A stretch of DNA of 64,000 nt from Hirsutella rhossiliensis. Lineage: Eukaryota > Ascomycota > Sordariomycetes > Hypocreales > Ophiocordycipitaceae. Shown here one piece after another: positions 19,599 through 30,153 of the stretch (the first letter of the stretch is position 1; each line of letters starts with the position of its first letter). The notes beneath the pieces are model-generated. The model was not told where the DNA came from. It did not search any database and was given only the letters and a program-made list of their open reading frames with translations. The translations under genes and the position numbers were made by a program. Where the stretch lies: NCBI RefSeq assembly GCF_020360975.1, contig NW_025408685.1:186001-250000 (forward strand), read 5' to 3'.

Positions 19599-22238
19599 AT
19601 GTCAAACGCGATAGAGGATCCCCGGGTCAGGGCGGCCATTGAGCACTACCTGTTAGATCTGGAGAACACCCAGCCGAAGAATACGAAGCGAAATTATCGT
19701 CCCAAGCAGGAAGAATGGAAGGCAAGCCCGCATGCGCGCCCTGCAATCTTCATGTAGATCCATGCATTGACTGCCTCACAGGAGTGGTGTCAAGCCAACT
19801 GGCCTGCGATCCCGGACGTTTGGCCGGCCTCGGTACCACAGGGCCAACAGCTACCGGGAGACCTGGTCGATGAAGGAAAGCTCTTGCTCTTCATGAAGGA
19901 GGTAGTGGCATCACGTCCTCCAAAGAAAGGAAAGAGGGTCGCCGATGAAAGAAAACGACACCTCGAGGCTCAGGAAGCCAAGAGGGCCGTGAAAAGACGC
20001 AGAGCACCATCAGGTAACAGATGTTGATCACGGGATGTGGTCGTCGGACTGAGCCAGCCCATCATACTAACACCCAGCTTCCCCAGCAGATACCATCGTT
20101 GTAGGCGGCGGAGGTAGCGAATACGAGTCAGACTCCGACTTGGAGTTGTATGAGTCCACGCTCAAACTACAGTATAATACTGTACGGGGCTACGTCTCGG
20201 CCATACAGAAGCTTTACGACGAGCAGAAGAGCCGGGAGTCAATCCTGCGGCCCGGCCACAGGAGTGGCACTGAAGGCGCTCAAACGCAGCATTCTTGCAA
20301 CGACTTGGAGCCGGAAGAGGAAGGAATACATGGACAGGGAGTTGGAACTCTGAGAGATGTGTATGCGCCGGCGCAGATACCCGACCACACCAACGTGGCA
20401 TGGTCCGAGAGAGAGATCGCCTGCGCCCTGAGGACGCAGGTGGACTTTCTGCTCGGGAACCACATGCTGCTGCGGTCCGGCAACCGCCTGCCGATGGAGT
20501 TGGCAGACTGCTTTCCCTGGACTTACCCAACGAGGGCTTCAAGGCCCAGGGTATACCACAAAGGCGCTGGTTGTCGTGATGAACTGTGGGAAGACCAACC
20601 AGCACGGCCGCATGGAGTATGGATCTGCTTTGCGGCATCGAGATCCGCGATCTTGTCTCATCGGCGCCCTCGCGTTCTGGCTTTTCTGGCGCTGGCAGGT
20701 AGAAAAGGCGGAAAGGTTTCCGTCTTCCAAAGAAGCGAAGACTGGTATGAAACGAAGGTGCTCCGCCGATCGGCGAAGGAGCCTCAAGGTAAGCGTGATG
20801 GCATTCACCGGAATCCCATAACTCAGAGGTGCATCGACCTTTCACTCACCGAATATACAGCTCCGTTGTCGGGCCAGACTGCCCGAGAATGGACGTCCAG
20901 GTTCTACAAGAAGGCCGGCATCAAGGTCTCCAAGGTCAGCCACGCGCCTAGAGTGGCGGCGACGCAAAACGCCGACATGGCCGGAGTGGATGAAGGCCAG
21001 GCATGTCATCTGCCCTAGGCAAGCCGCCAACCCCCTGGCCTGGGCTGACCCGAACTATACAGATCCGCCGAGCCGGTCGTTGGAATAACGGAGACCAAAT
21101 GACCGGCTGCTATCTGACTTCCCTGCCTTTCGAATTCATGAGGGCCGTGGCCGACTTTGACCCTGAATGGTCGGGGTCTTATTTCGTGCCCCGGGCCACC
21201 GTGAGGCCGCCTGTGGTGCTACTCGTGCAGGTCTGGCCTCAACTCGACAAATGGAAAGAGGCCCACAGTAGCCCTTTCTCAGATCTGGGGGTGGAGCAGA
21301 ACATGGCCGCCGGCGCCTTCTTGGAACTCCTGGAGTGGCTTCGAGAGGTGCTCCTGCAGGACGCTGTCTTCCTTCGCGAGTCCTACCCCGACCATCCTAT
21401 CTTTCAGGATCCGGTCTTCTCTTGCCCCGAGTTTGAAGCGTTCGCCAGCAAAGTTCAAGACACATGCACACGGGACCACGAAGACAGCCATACCACGGTC
21501 ATTCAAAAGCGATGCCGGTGGTTGCGGAGAAGCTGCGCACAGTACTGACTCAACAGGTCGCAGCCGAGCAGTTAGCTGAGCGAAGACATCTAGACCTTTG
21601 GGGCTTCTTACGAACTATGCACAAAGTTGGATGAGTTTGCGCAGGCCACCTACACCGTCACCTTCAGCCCCGGCCAAGGTGCTGCAGGTCAACATGCGGA
21701 GATCGCGGGAGCTCATCAACAGAGGCGCCGCGCTCCACGAGAGACGGTCCTCAGGTCCGAGATAGGCCCTTCGCAAGCGGGCGGTCCGACATACGCTCCG
21801 CTCTCTCTAGAGCAGCAGCAGGGAATGGTGCAAGCGGGCCAGGGGCAAGCCCCCAGGAAGAGCGCATGGCGAGCCGCCTGGGCCGCGCGAACCTCCGAGC
21901 TTCAAGCTCCCCGTTCTGTCAAATCTGTACAGGAGCTGCTGCGTCTCTGGCGGCAGGGCTGGGGCGAAATGCCTTCTGTGGATTCTCTTGAGCGAGACTG
22001 GGGTGCTCGATGGCGGCCATCTGCAGAGAAGAATTACTTTTCCACGCGCAAGATCATCGTCGATGAGGTTCGGAGGCGGGCCCAGTCGGACGGCTTAACT
22101 GAAGATATCGTGGCGAGGCAAATGGACGAAGAACGTGGACCCAGCTCTTTGGATAAGTTGTTCAAGGCCATCCGAAAGGACAGGCAAGGCGAAAAAGGGA
22201 CACAAACGTGCGTCGGGGCAATTCAACGTCGGTGGTAG
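19599..22238 (+). pseudogene. Crypton tyrosine recombinase with GCR1_C-like domain
   Basis: Start at ATG 19,599 (MSNAIEDPRVRAAIEHYLLD). A GC-AG intron (19,722-19,781) joins KQEEWK to EWCQANWPAIPDV, and a second intron (about 20,012-20,090, with TACTAAC) joins KRRRAPS to DTIVVGGGG. After a frameshift near 20,240 come ALKALKRSILATTWSRKRKE, QVDFLLGNHMLLRSGNRLPM and MNCGKTNQHGRMEYGSALRH. The HxxR motif is in KVSHAPRVAATQ and the likely nucleophilic tyrosine in AGRWNNGDQMTGCYLTSLP. The C terminus (DSLERDWGARWRPSAEKNYF, near 21,975) matches the DNA-binding GCR1_C domain. At least four frame changes beyond the introns show it is inactive. Confidence 0.75.
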
Positions 22239-22596
22239 CGAAAAGTCGATGGCGCAGTGATTTTGAACACCCGTCTGATAGAATGACGAGGACCTTGGCG
22301 GCGAAAGTGCCCCAGGCCGTCAGGGCTGCGTCGCTACAGTCAGCGGTAGTGGCCTGTAGACAGGGTATGCATCCGCTAAGCGCCGCTGTAGCTCCAGCGC
22401 GTCAAGGCTAGAAAATGCTTCAAATCACCGCAACCTCGCAACCGACAGGATGTAGGACCTTAGACAGGGTGCATTCTGATCGCACAAACGCAGGCTATCC
22501 AGTCGAACTGGTTTTGTCGTCGTCGGTCCCGGCTTTCGCGCTTTATGGCGCTCCGAAGATGACATCAACCCGGCAGAGGTGATGTCAAGGGCAAGC

Positions 22597-22659
22597 GGGT
22601 AATCGGCGGTAATCTGCGGGGTAATCCGCTGACCGCCCACCAAAGCCGGACCTGTGACA
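22597..22659. repeat. right end of the Crypton-like element
   Basis: Three GGTAATC copies start at 22,598, 22,608 and 22,620, about one helical turn apart, followed by GGACCTGTGACA, the inverted match of the left end. A diverged relative of this end is at 53,261-53,312. The spacing suggests recombinase binding sites, which is inference. Confidence 0.65.
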
Positions 22660-22856
22660 TCCACTTGATGTCAGCAGGCACAGTGAAGTGAACTCAGCAT
22701 TTCAACACGAGCAGATTTTTCACTTTGGCACTCACCACACTCACTCATACACACACACACACACATCTCGCTGCAACACAACCGCACGTAGCAACACAAT
22801 TCCATGAGACGAATCACGGCATTCAAGTCAAATCCCTGCAGGTGTATCGAACCCAA

Positions 22857-24074
22857 ATGTCTCCCTCTGTCATCGATATTGATCCCGACGGGGAGCTCAT
22901 CATTCACCTCGGAGATGAATCCGCAGGGGACAGTCACAGCACGGAGGAGTCTGTCGGCACCGACACTGATGACAAAATTGGTATGCAAAACGAGCCCGCA
23001 GCTCTTGGTCTGCTAAGACGGCTTTAAGTCCGTTGCTGATCGCCGCTAGATCAAACTGCAGCGCAAAAGGGGGGCGGTACCTCGGACAGCGCTGTGCAGC
23101 TGAGGGTATCTATGAAGCACATCTTGATCGCCTGCCACCGGGCAAAAGCTGTATTCGGGGGAGGGTTCAAGGAATCCAAACCAGAGGCGGATGGCTCCTA
23201 CCATTGGCGATTGGGACAGTACTTCGACTCAAAAGCTTTCACAACCGTCATGAGTATCATCCACGGCTATACAAGAGAGATCCCTGATCAAGTCTCTCTC
23301 TCTATGCTTGCAGCGATATCTGCAGTGACAGATGATTTGCAATGCCATGACGCTGTTTGGTTCATTGCAAAATCATGGCTTCGCAAGCTGCACGGGACGC
23401 TGTCAGTAACAACGTCCGATCTTCCCAAATGGATACTGGCCTCTTTTGTGTTCTACGAGCGTGAAATTTTCCGATCTATGACGCGCATGGCTATCCTGTG
23501 CAGCAGTGAAGTCATAGCTGCGGGGGATCTCCCTATATACCCCCAAATCATCGGTATGTTAAGGCTCCAGTGTCATCAAGTCTTGTTTTTAACAATATTG
23601 ATAGCTGCGATGGAAACAAAGAGGCAGGAACTATTCGACAAACTCATGTCATACATTCAATCAATCATAGATGATCTAAGCCGTGGCAAATCCCCCTTTA
23701 TTCAGACCCAATGCACTGAAAAGGGCAGCTCATGCAGCTCAATTTTACTAGGCTCTCTAATACAACAGTTGTTTTCTTCTGGCCTCTACCCCAAGCCACC
23801 AAGGCCTTTCAAAGGACTTAACCTTCATTCGACGCTACAGGCTGTTCGAAAATTTCATTCCCCGGCTATATTCGTGCCACAACCCAGCTCGGGCACTACA
23901 GACCTATTCTGGAGACGAGAAAGGCGAAATTACTACTCATCGGTCTCTTCCAGCCAGGCAGAGCCAGACACCCTTATCAAGCACGTTTGCTCCTTGAACG
24001 GGCTACTAAAGACAAAGGTGGAAGCGGTGGAAGCAGAACTTGGAGGTCTTGACCTTAAAGATTACACCAGTTAG
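22857..24074 (+). CDS. BTB/POZ-domain protein, apparently intact, three exons
   Basis: Exon 1 22,857-22,980, intron 22,981-23,049 (GTATGC...CTAG, phase 1), exon 2 23,050-23,553, intron 23,554-23,604 (GTATGT...ATAG), exon 3 23,605-24,074. The spliced product is 365 residues with no stop or shift. The N terminus reads SVIDIDPDGELIIHLGDE and, after intron 1, VQLRVSMKHILIACHRAKAV with FGGGFKES and YFDSKAFTTVMSIIHGYTRE, the BTB/POZ fold. BTB domains mediate dimerisation or Cullin-3 binding; the real role here is unknown. The remainder (QVSLSMLAAISAVTDDLQCH, DAVWFIAKSWLRKL, YIQSIIDDLSRGK) resembles the C-terminal region of a lineage-expanded family of fungal BTB proteins. The second intron is a multiple of three, so retention would not shift the frame. 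A hAT end starts 20 bases after the stop. Confidence 0.85.
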
Positions 24075-24093
24075 AGACCAATATAATCCCCCT

Positions 24094-24563
24094 CAGGGAC
24101 GGACATCTTACGAATCTATCGAATCGAACGCCAAGACTTGGCGTTCGAATCGAACAGGGCCTTTGCAGATTCGCATCGAATCGAACATGGCACCAGCAGA
24201 TTCGCATCGAATCGAATGCGTGAAAATTGTTGCCCCTTTGATTCGACCTCGAATCGAACGTGGTCCCAGTAGATTCGCATCGAATCGAACGCGTGTTCCG
24301 TAGATTCGATACCTATCGAATGCCAAGGTTCGATCGAATTCGATACGAATTCGATCGAACGTAGGACTTAGCAGAAATTGGGGTACCAAACGTGCGTTGC
24401 ACCGACATGTCTTTGTCACCATCACGAGGACTCCTACATCCCTCGACTCAAGTGCCAAGGGGTGCAAAGACATCATGGCTGCAGCAGATGAGACATCAAA
24501 AGCACGGTCAATTGCTGTCTTTACAAGCTGATTAAGTGTCACTCCGCCCCTTCAGCGACGCAA
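24094..24563 (+). repeat. hAT transposon end with TCGAATCGAAC subterminal array
   Basis: The segment starts CAGGGACGGACATCTTACG and matches the end of the hAT element at 61,104-61,555, which starts CAGGGATGGACATCTTACG, nearly throughout. Inside are repeated ATTCGCATCGAATCGAAC motifs (about 24,169, 24,201 and 24,272) and a palindromic TTCGATCGAATTCGAT region near 24,328. Homology stops at CGCAAGAGCA (24,563), so only one end of the transposon survives. Repeated subterminal motifs of this type are transposase binding sites in other hAT elements. Confidence 0.8.
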
Positions 24564-24584
24564 GAGCACAGTGATCTTGTTGGA

Positions 24585-24700
24585 CTGGACTGGACTGGAT
24601 TTCGAGGTCGGATCCAGTCCAGTCCAATGCAGAGCCCTGGAGACTCCAGAACCGCCAATGCAGAGCGCTGGGGACTCCAGAACCGCCAATGCAAATCCAG
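24585..24700. repeat. TGGAC tandem/inverted repeat and 31-bp duplication
   Basis: GGACTGGACTGGACTGG (about 24,583) faces CCAGTCCAGTCC (about 24,614), forming an imperfect inverted repeat. It is followed by two copies of a 31-base unit starting AATGCAGAGC and ending CCAGAACCGCC (about 24,627 and 24,658). Confidence 0.7.
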
Positions 24701-24789
24701 TTCTCAAAGTGGATCAGTTTAAAGTGGTCGAGAATTCGTATTTTCTTGAAGTCATCGCGTATTACCACGGAGTCAGTCCTTGTTCAGTG

Positions 24790-24941
24790 TGTTGACTTGA
24801 TATGAGACATGGACCAAGACATGTTTAGGCAGCAGTTACAAGTGGTGAGTCACTGGATAGTGGCACGGACGTGCCACTATGTATATATGTATGTTGAGAG
24901 CTGTCAGACAGAATTGAATAGAAGTAAGTTCAATCGCAACA
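24790..24941 (+). repeat. Copia 1 5' LTR
   Basis: 152 bases, TG...CA, preceded by CAGTG. Identical to the 3' LTR as read. The short length is unusual but the matched target duplication confirms the limits. Confidence 0.96.
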
Positions 24942-25048
24942 GGTTATGCACCCGGTTGCTTTTATTATGCTTCAACTGCACGATTGAACTCGGCATATGA
25001 GAACACTTTTCGTCAAGAATCGACGGTTGACAGCAAAGACCCGGCACT

Positions 25049-25926
25049 ATGGGCAAGAAAGACTACAAAGGAACCATCCTTGATGGAAGAGACTCCTTTG
25101 ACAGCTGGAAGATGGATCTTGAAGATAACTTGTTGAGTGACGATCTTATGAGCTGCGTCACCGGTAAGGCAACAGCGGAATCGTCAGATTTATCAACGCC
25201 AGGAGAGAATGCTGCGGACATTAAAAATGTCTCTCTTGCGAGAATGAAAATACGACAGAGTATTGACCAGATCCACAAGAACTCAGTCAACCATCTCACC
25301 GATCCACGAGCAATTTATCAATCCTCGTTAAGCGATATGCGACATCGAACAAAGCGCGCCTTCGACAGCTGATCCGAATGCTATACGACGTTAGTACGCA
25401 GACGAATAGAACTGTGCAGGAGAAGGTCGACGACCTAAAGCGACTTCGAGCTCAGATTAATAGCCAAGACAAGGACATTGTTATCCATGAACAGCTATTG
25501 ATTTGCTTCTTGCAAATGAGCATGGACGACGCTTTTAACACTACGGTCGAGATCTTGAACGCCTCGACAGAGACGTTGACAATGGAAAAGGTGCAGAGCT
25601 CTCTGGAAAGCAAAGAGTTGGAACTCGTCGATACTACAATCAAGGGGGAAACCGCACAATTCGCGGGTCGTGGCCGCAGTGCATGGAACAAAGGGAACAA
25701 CAGGTCCAAAGCACAGGATGGTGGCGATGATAGCAAGGAGGAATATCTGAAGAAGGCAGGGGGGTGCTGGTCTTGTGGCGGTATGCATTTCAAGCATGAT
25801 TGTGCAATTTGGCACCAAACCAAAGCAGGGAAGACCTGGCTAGCCTCTGAAAAAGCGAAGGCGAGAGAGGCCATGGATAGCAAAGGAAAGGCAAACGCGG
25901 TCAGGATCCTTGAAGACAGTGGTAGT
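25049..25926 (+). pseudogene. Copia 1 gag (and start of pol), frameshifted and interrupted
   Basis: Gag is the nucleocapsid precursor that packages the element RNA into virus-like particles. It starts at ATG 25,049 (MGKKDYKGTILDGRDSFDSW). A single-base shift near 25,325 moves the frame to the one carrying LIRMLYDVSTQTNRTVQEKV, and near 25,770 is a zinc knuckle CWSCGGMHFKHDC, with C-x2-C-x3-H-x4-C spacing, one residue shorter than usual. The reading frame is cut at 25,926 by the hAT element; it resumes after 34,785. Confidence 0.85.
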
Positions 25927-26446
25927 CAGGGTGGCGATCAATTCCACCTCCACCTCCACGTCTTCAATAATATTGAAGTGGAAGTCACGTGTTTCAATTC
26001 AATCAATTCAATATCACCTGCACATTGAGAGCTTCAATCCACGCCTCCGCCTCGAACGTTGACCACGCGTTGAAGCATGTATGTATGTATGTGTATTTTC
26101 CGTCCAGCGGCCGTGAGGCCGCTCAGGTCCCGGTGGGGCACAGGACGTGCTGAGCTAGTAGGCTGTCTACAGTCTCCTCTCGCAAACGTAAACAACCACC
26201 ATCCAGCATTTCATCGGCTCTGAGGCGCTCCGTGTTGAACCTGGTGCCCGTCAGCGGGTCGTGCAGGCGCGGCGGTGAGATCGCCATTCAGTTTTGGTCT
26301 CCAAGGGACCGTTGTCGGAGACTGCAGAGCGCAGCCTCAGTTGGCCCGGCCGGGCAAAGGGTGTTGCAGCACCCTCTGCCTGGCCGAATCCGGGGGGGGG
26401 GATTTGAACAAAGGAAAGAGGTGAGGGAAAGGTGTGATGCAGCCGC

Positions 26447-29400
26447 CTAGTGGCGAGGGCAAGCCCATTCAAAGAAGGAGGACGCCTTCGCCAGCTTGAC
26501 GAACCTGTCGAAGTCTCTGCCTATTGCGCGATTGACTGCTGCAGTAGGTGAGGGCGTCAGCCTCATCCGATGCCGCGGCTCGATCTTTCGGCAATAAAAG
26601 ACATGGTTTGGCTCTTTTCGTCGGCCACATGAGCACGTCAGTCGCGCATCGTCGTGGTTGAACCTCTCGTGGTAGTCGGCAAAGTCCCCGTGACGGGTTC
26701 TGGCTGCAAGCAGGTGGTGGAGAAGCGGTCGGGGGAGTTTGAGCTCCAGGGGGCAGCCGGTCGTCGGCTTAAGGTGCAGTGGCTTGTACTGTTCGGGTGC
26801 GGAGGCTTCCCACCAGGCTTTAAATGCACTTTTAGGCTGCTGCCTAGCAGCCCTGCGCAGATATGCCAGTGTCGGGACAGCGCCTGCGGGCTCGGGTTGA
26901 GAGGTTCCTGCTTTCGCTAAGGCATCGGCCTGCTCGTTGCCTGGGATGCTGGTGTGGCCGGGGATCCAGCGGACCTCCGTGGCACCGTGTGCTGTGGCCA
27001 GGGCCTGGAACTCGAGGAAGACATCCTGGGAGGAGTCTGCCGGCATGCCTCTGAGGCATGTTGCCGCCGCGATGTTGTCGAGACAAACGACTACCCTCTG
27101 CGATCGTGGAGGCTTAGGGCAGCGCGCAGGCCCTCGAGCGCGCCTTTCGCTTCCGCATCAAAAACCTCAGCGGGCCCAAGTCGGCCGCAGCCACTTAGGA
27201 CGGTTTGCCCATCCAGATGGATGGCATAGCCATAACCGACCGCTGCATCCGAGGAGAGCGATCCGTCTGAGTAGACGACCAGAGTGTGTGGTGGCACTGA
27301 CCGGAGCCAAATGCGGAAATCCGCTGCTGACTGGTCTTTCGGGGCGGTTTGCAGAGGCAGCGCCTGATCGTCGCCGAAGCGGCGAGGGAGGAGATTGGCC
27401 GCCTGCTGCAAGGCAGCAGCTGGTCACTGCGTCGAAGTCGGGTCCGGAAGCCTTCTCGCGGCACCTGGTACTTCAGTTTGATCGACCTGTGGATGACAGG
27501 GGCTTGGGCCGGACTGTACGTTTCGCAAGCGGATGGGCTTCATCGAGAGACTTGAGGCGGGCCGCGAAGCGCATGCGACGCCCTCGAGCAGTTGTATCAC
27601 CGGTGGAATGCCGCTCTCGATGGAGGGCATTGATCGGCGTCGTCCTCCAAACAGGCAGGATGGCTCGGATGGATGTGTGAAGCGACTTGTTCATCTTTCG
27701 GATGAGTTGCTGTATCCCGGATGGTCCTTCTTTGCTGGCTGGGTCCATCGCGGGCTGGTTAATCCGGGGTACCATGCCTCGGTGCCGTGGAGCAGCACCG
27801 GTTCGATACATGCTCTACGGCTCTGCGAACGGCACCGGGAAGAGGACCATGTTTGGTGTTTGCCAGACTTTTCAAGTGATAGGCCACGACCTGTGCCTTG
27901 GCTGTCCACTTTTCCACGTGTGTCTTGAACGACAGGGTGCTGTCGAGCCAGATGCCTAGCCATCGCAGTGCTCGGTCAGGGCGCTTCTCTGAGTCGCCGT
28001 GAAATATAGGCGGGCAACTTTAGGTTTGCTTCGACAGAAATGCATGACTTCAGTCTTCTTGGGGTCGAAGGCGATGCCGTTGGCGGCGCCCCAGGCCACA
28101 AGTTCGTTTACATAGCGCGACGCTCTCTCGGCTGTCTTCTCAGGGAGTTACCTATGCATAGGATACCCGTGTCGTCTGCGTAGCCGAAGCGCCCTTCGGC
28201 TTCCCTAGGCGGTAAATTGGTTCCGTGTACAACAGAAAAAGGATGGGCGAGACTGGTGATCCCTGGGGGAGGCCGCATTGGAGAGGCGAGCTGGGCGTGG
28301 TAGTGTCCTGGTATCTGACGCGCGCCGAGCGGTCATGCATGAAAGAACCAGCCCATCGAGCGAGATGTTCTGGCCACCCCTGCTCACGGAGGCGAAGGAT
28401 CAGCCTGTTGCGGAGGACAGTGTCGAAGGCTCCTGGATGTCCATAGTCACCAACGTGGCAACTTGTCCGCGGGCAAACGCCTCTTCAATGTCATGCAGCA
28501 GAGCGGCAACAAGGTCAACGGCAGATCTCTTCGGAGAGCGCCAGCTTGTTGTGAATGGAGGACTCGTAGTGGACGGAGGCCCATGCCAGGCGGCGTGCGA
28601 TGAGCCGCTCGAGACCTTTGCCTAGGCAGGACAGTAGGGAGATGGGTCGCCAGGCACGAGGGGTCGAGAGGTTCCTTCGGCCTGGTTTTGTTATCATGAC
28701 TACTTCGGCCTCTCTGAACGGCTTCGGGTGATGGCCGATGGTGAGGCAGCCTTCGTACAGCCGCTGGACGTGGCTTCCGATAATATGCCATACCGCCTTG
28801 AGCATTTGTACCGTGATGCTGTCGGGGCCGGGAGACGTGTTTCCTGTCCGTAGGTTGCGTCGCGCACTTCCTCAAGTGGCGCCTGTTGCGTGAAGGAAAG
28901 TGTTTCCGTTGTGTCGACGGGGAACAACGGTTTTGGGATTTCGTCTCCCGCCGTGCGCCGCTCGTGTGTTGTCCGCCGTAGGGCATTGGCTTTGTCAAGC
29001 TGCGTCTCGTAAACTACATCGCCTACTTGTAGGGCGGAGGCTGAAAGCGCCCGGTGATCTCAGCCATCGGACCGCTTTGAATATGGAGGCGCTGTCAGTG
29101 AAGCTGTCGATCAGATTGCGCCAGTAATGTCTTTTGGCTCGCCGCACGACTTTCTGGAAGTCTCTCTTGCAAGCTGGACTTCCCGATTGAAGCCGAGAGG
29201 GTAGACTCTCCTAATCGCGCGGTATTCCGCCGCGGCGAGGGCGCATTCTTCTGTCCACCAGGGCGCGCTGCGTGCCCCTTGCGGACGGGCGACCGGCGGC
29301 CTTGGCTGCCAGTTGGAGAAGTTCCACGAGCGCCAACGCCAGGGAATCAAGCTCTTGGGGAGACGAGGCCGCGGCCGGGATAGCTGTTGCTCCGGAATCG

Positions 29401-30153
29401 ACCATTTCGGCGAAACGAGCGAGCTCGTCGTCAGAGGTGAGGCGGACCTTTCCTAGCGGCACCGAGGCCGGAGCCAGGTCAGCGAGTGTCACGCTGAGCG
29501 TGAAGTGGTCAGAGCTGGTGGCCAGGTGTTCCTCCACGACAGCTTCGGATAGTGGTATGTTGGAGAAGGCGAGGTCTATTGTGTTGCCATGTGGGTTCGT
29601 TGGCACATCGGCAGGGTTGAGCAAGCTAAGGCCGTTCTCAGAGGCCCAAAAGGCGATGTCGTCACCTCGGCCATCGAGCCGGCCGGTTTGCCAGCTACTG
29701 TGTTTGGCGTTGAAGTCGCCTGCTACTAGGCACCTTCCTGGTGTGGTCCACTGGAGGAGCATCTCCAGTGCTTCATCGTAGTGCGGTTGTCGATAGAAGT
29801 TTACTACTGTTATGTTGTTGATGGTGAGCCAGAGAATGTCGCGGGTCGCCACAGGCCTCCTCTGATCTGTCATCAGGCAGGGACTCCGCCGGACATAGGT
29901 CATTACTCGAGGTCGGGTGCTGTTGTCGTCCCAGCTGTCGACTGGGAGAAGGTATCGTAGGCTGGGTGGGTTTTGTAAGACATCGGCCGTCCTTGGCTTC
30001 CGTCCACGGCTCCTGGAGGAGCACTATGTCGTATCGTTCAGAGTCGGCGAGGGCAAGGGCGCAGTCATGTGCTGGCGAGATCTTGCCTACGTTAGCTTGG
30101 AAGACTCGCAGGGTCTTCTTGTCGCTTTGGTTCACGCGGGGATGTCTCGTCAT
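26447..30153 (-). pseudogene. LINE ORF2: endonuclease, reverse transcriptase, RNase H
   Basis: Starts at ATG 30,153 (MTRHPRVNQSDKKTLRVFQA). The endonuclease shows VFQANVGK, IVLLQEPW, LVAGDFNAKHSSWQTG and SSDHF motifs. The reverse transcriptase shows FREAEVVMITKPGRRN, WRPISLLSCLGKGLERLIA, LPQGSPVSPILFLLY and FGYADDTG (the YADD catalytic box near 28,190). RNase H follows with VVYSDGSLSSDAAVGYG, EAKGALEGLRAAL, and, in another frame, VRWIPGHTSIPGNEQADALA. A C-terminal CSCGRRKEPNHVFYC finger ends the protein at 26,447. The domains lie in several frames, so multiple frameshifts inactivate it. Confidence 0.88.

Larger units (their letters stand above)
19316..22659 (+). mobile_element. Crypton-like tyrosine-recombinase element
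   Basis: The segment encodes a tyrosine recombinase with a C-terminal GCR1_C-like domain, the arrangement of fungal Crypton elements. Unlike classical Cryptons, its ends are inverted: TGTCACAGGTCC at 19,316-19,327 and GGACCTGTGACA at 22,648-22,659. Inside each end sit GGTAATC motifs: 19,351-19,357 facing 19,359-19,365 at the left, and three direct copies at 22,598, 22,608 and 22,620 at the right. No clear target duplication is visible. The element lies immediately beside a LINE remnant. The gene inside is broken by frameshifts. Confidence 0.75.

Noticed and set aside
19316..22659. Starship captain recombinase
   Set aside because: The recombinase carries a GCR1_C-like C terminus and Crypton-type blocks, not the DUF3435 layout, and the element is only 3.3 kb with no cargo.
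24110..24365. CRISPR-like spaced repeats in the TCGAATCGAAC region
   Set aside because: Spacing is irregular, repeats are short and degenerate, and the block is the subterminal array of a hAT transposon repeated at 61.1 kb.
26130..26150. Possible hairpin terminator GCGGCCGTGAGGCCGC
   Set aside because: It lies in the LINE 3' untranslated region. A rho-independent terminator is not expected in a fungal genome.
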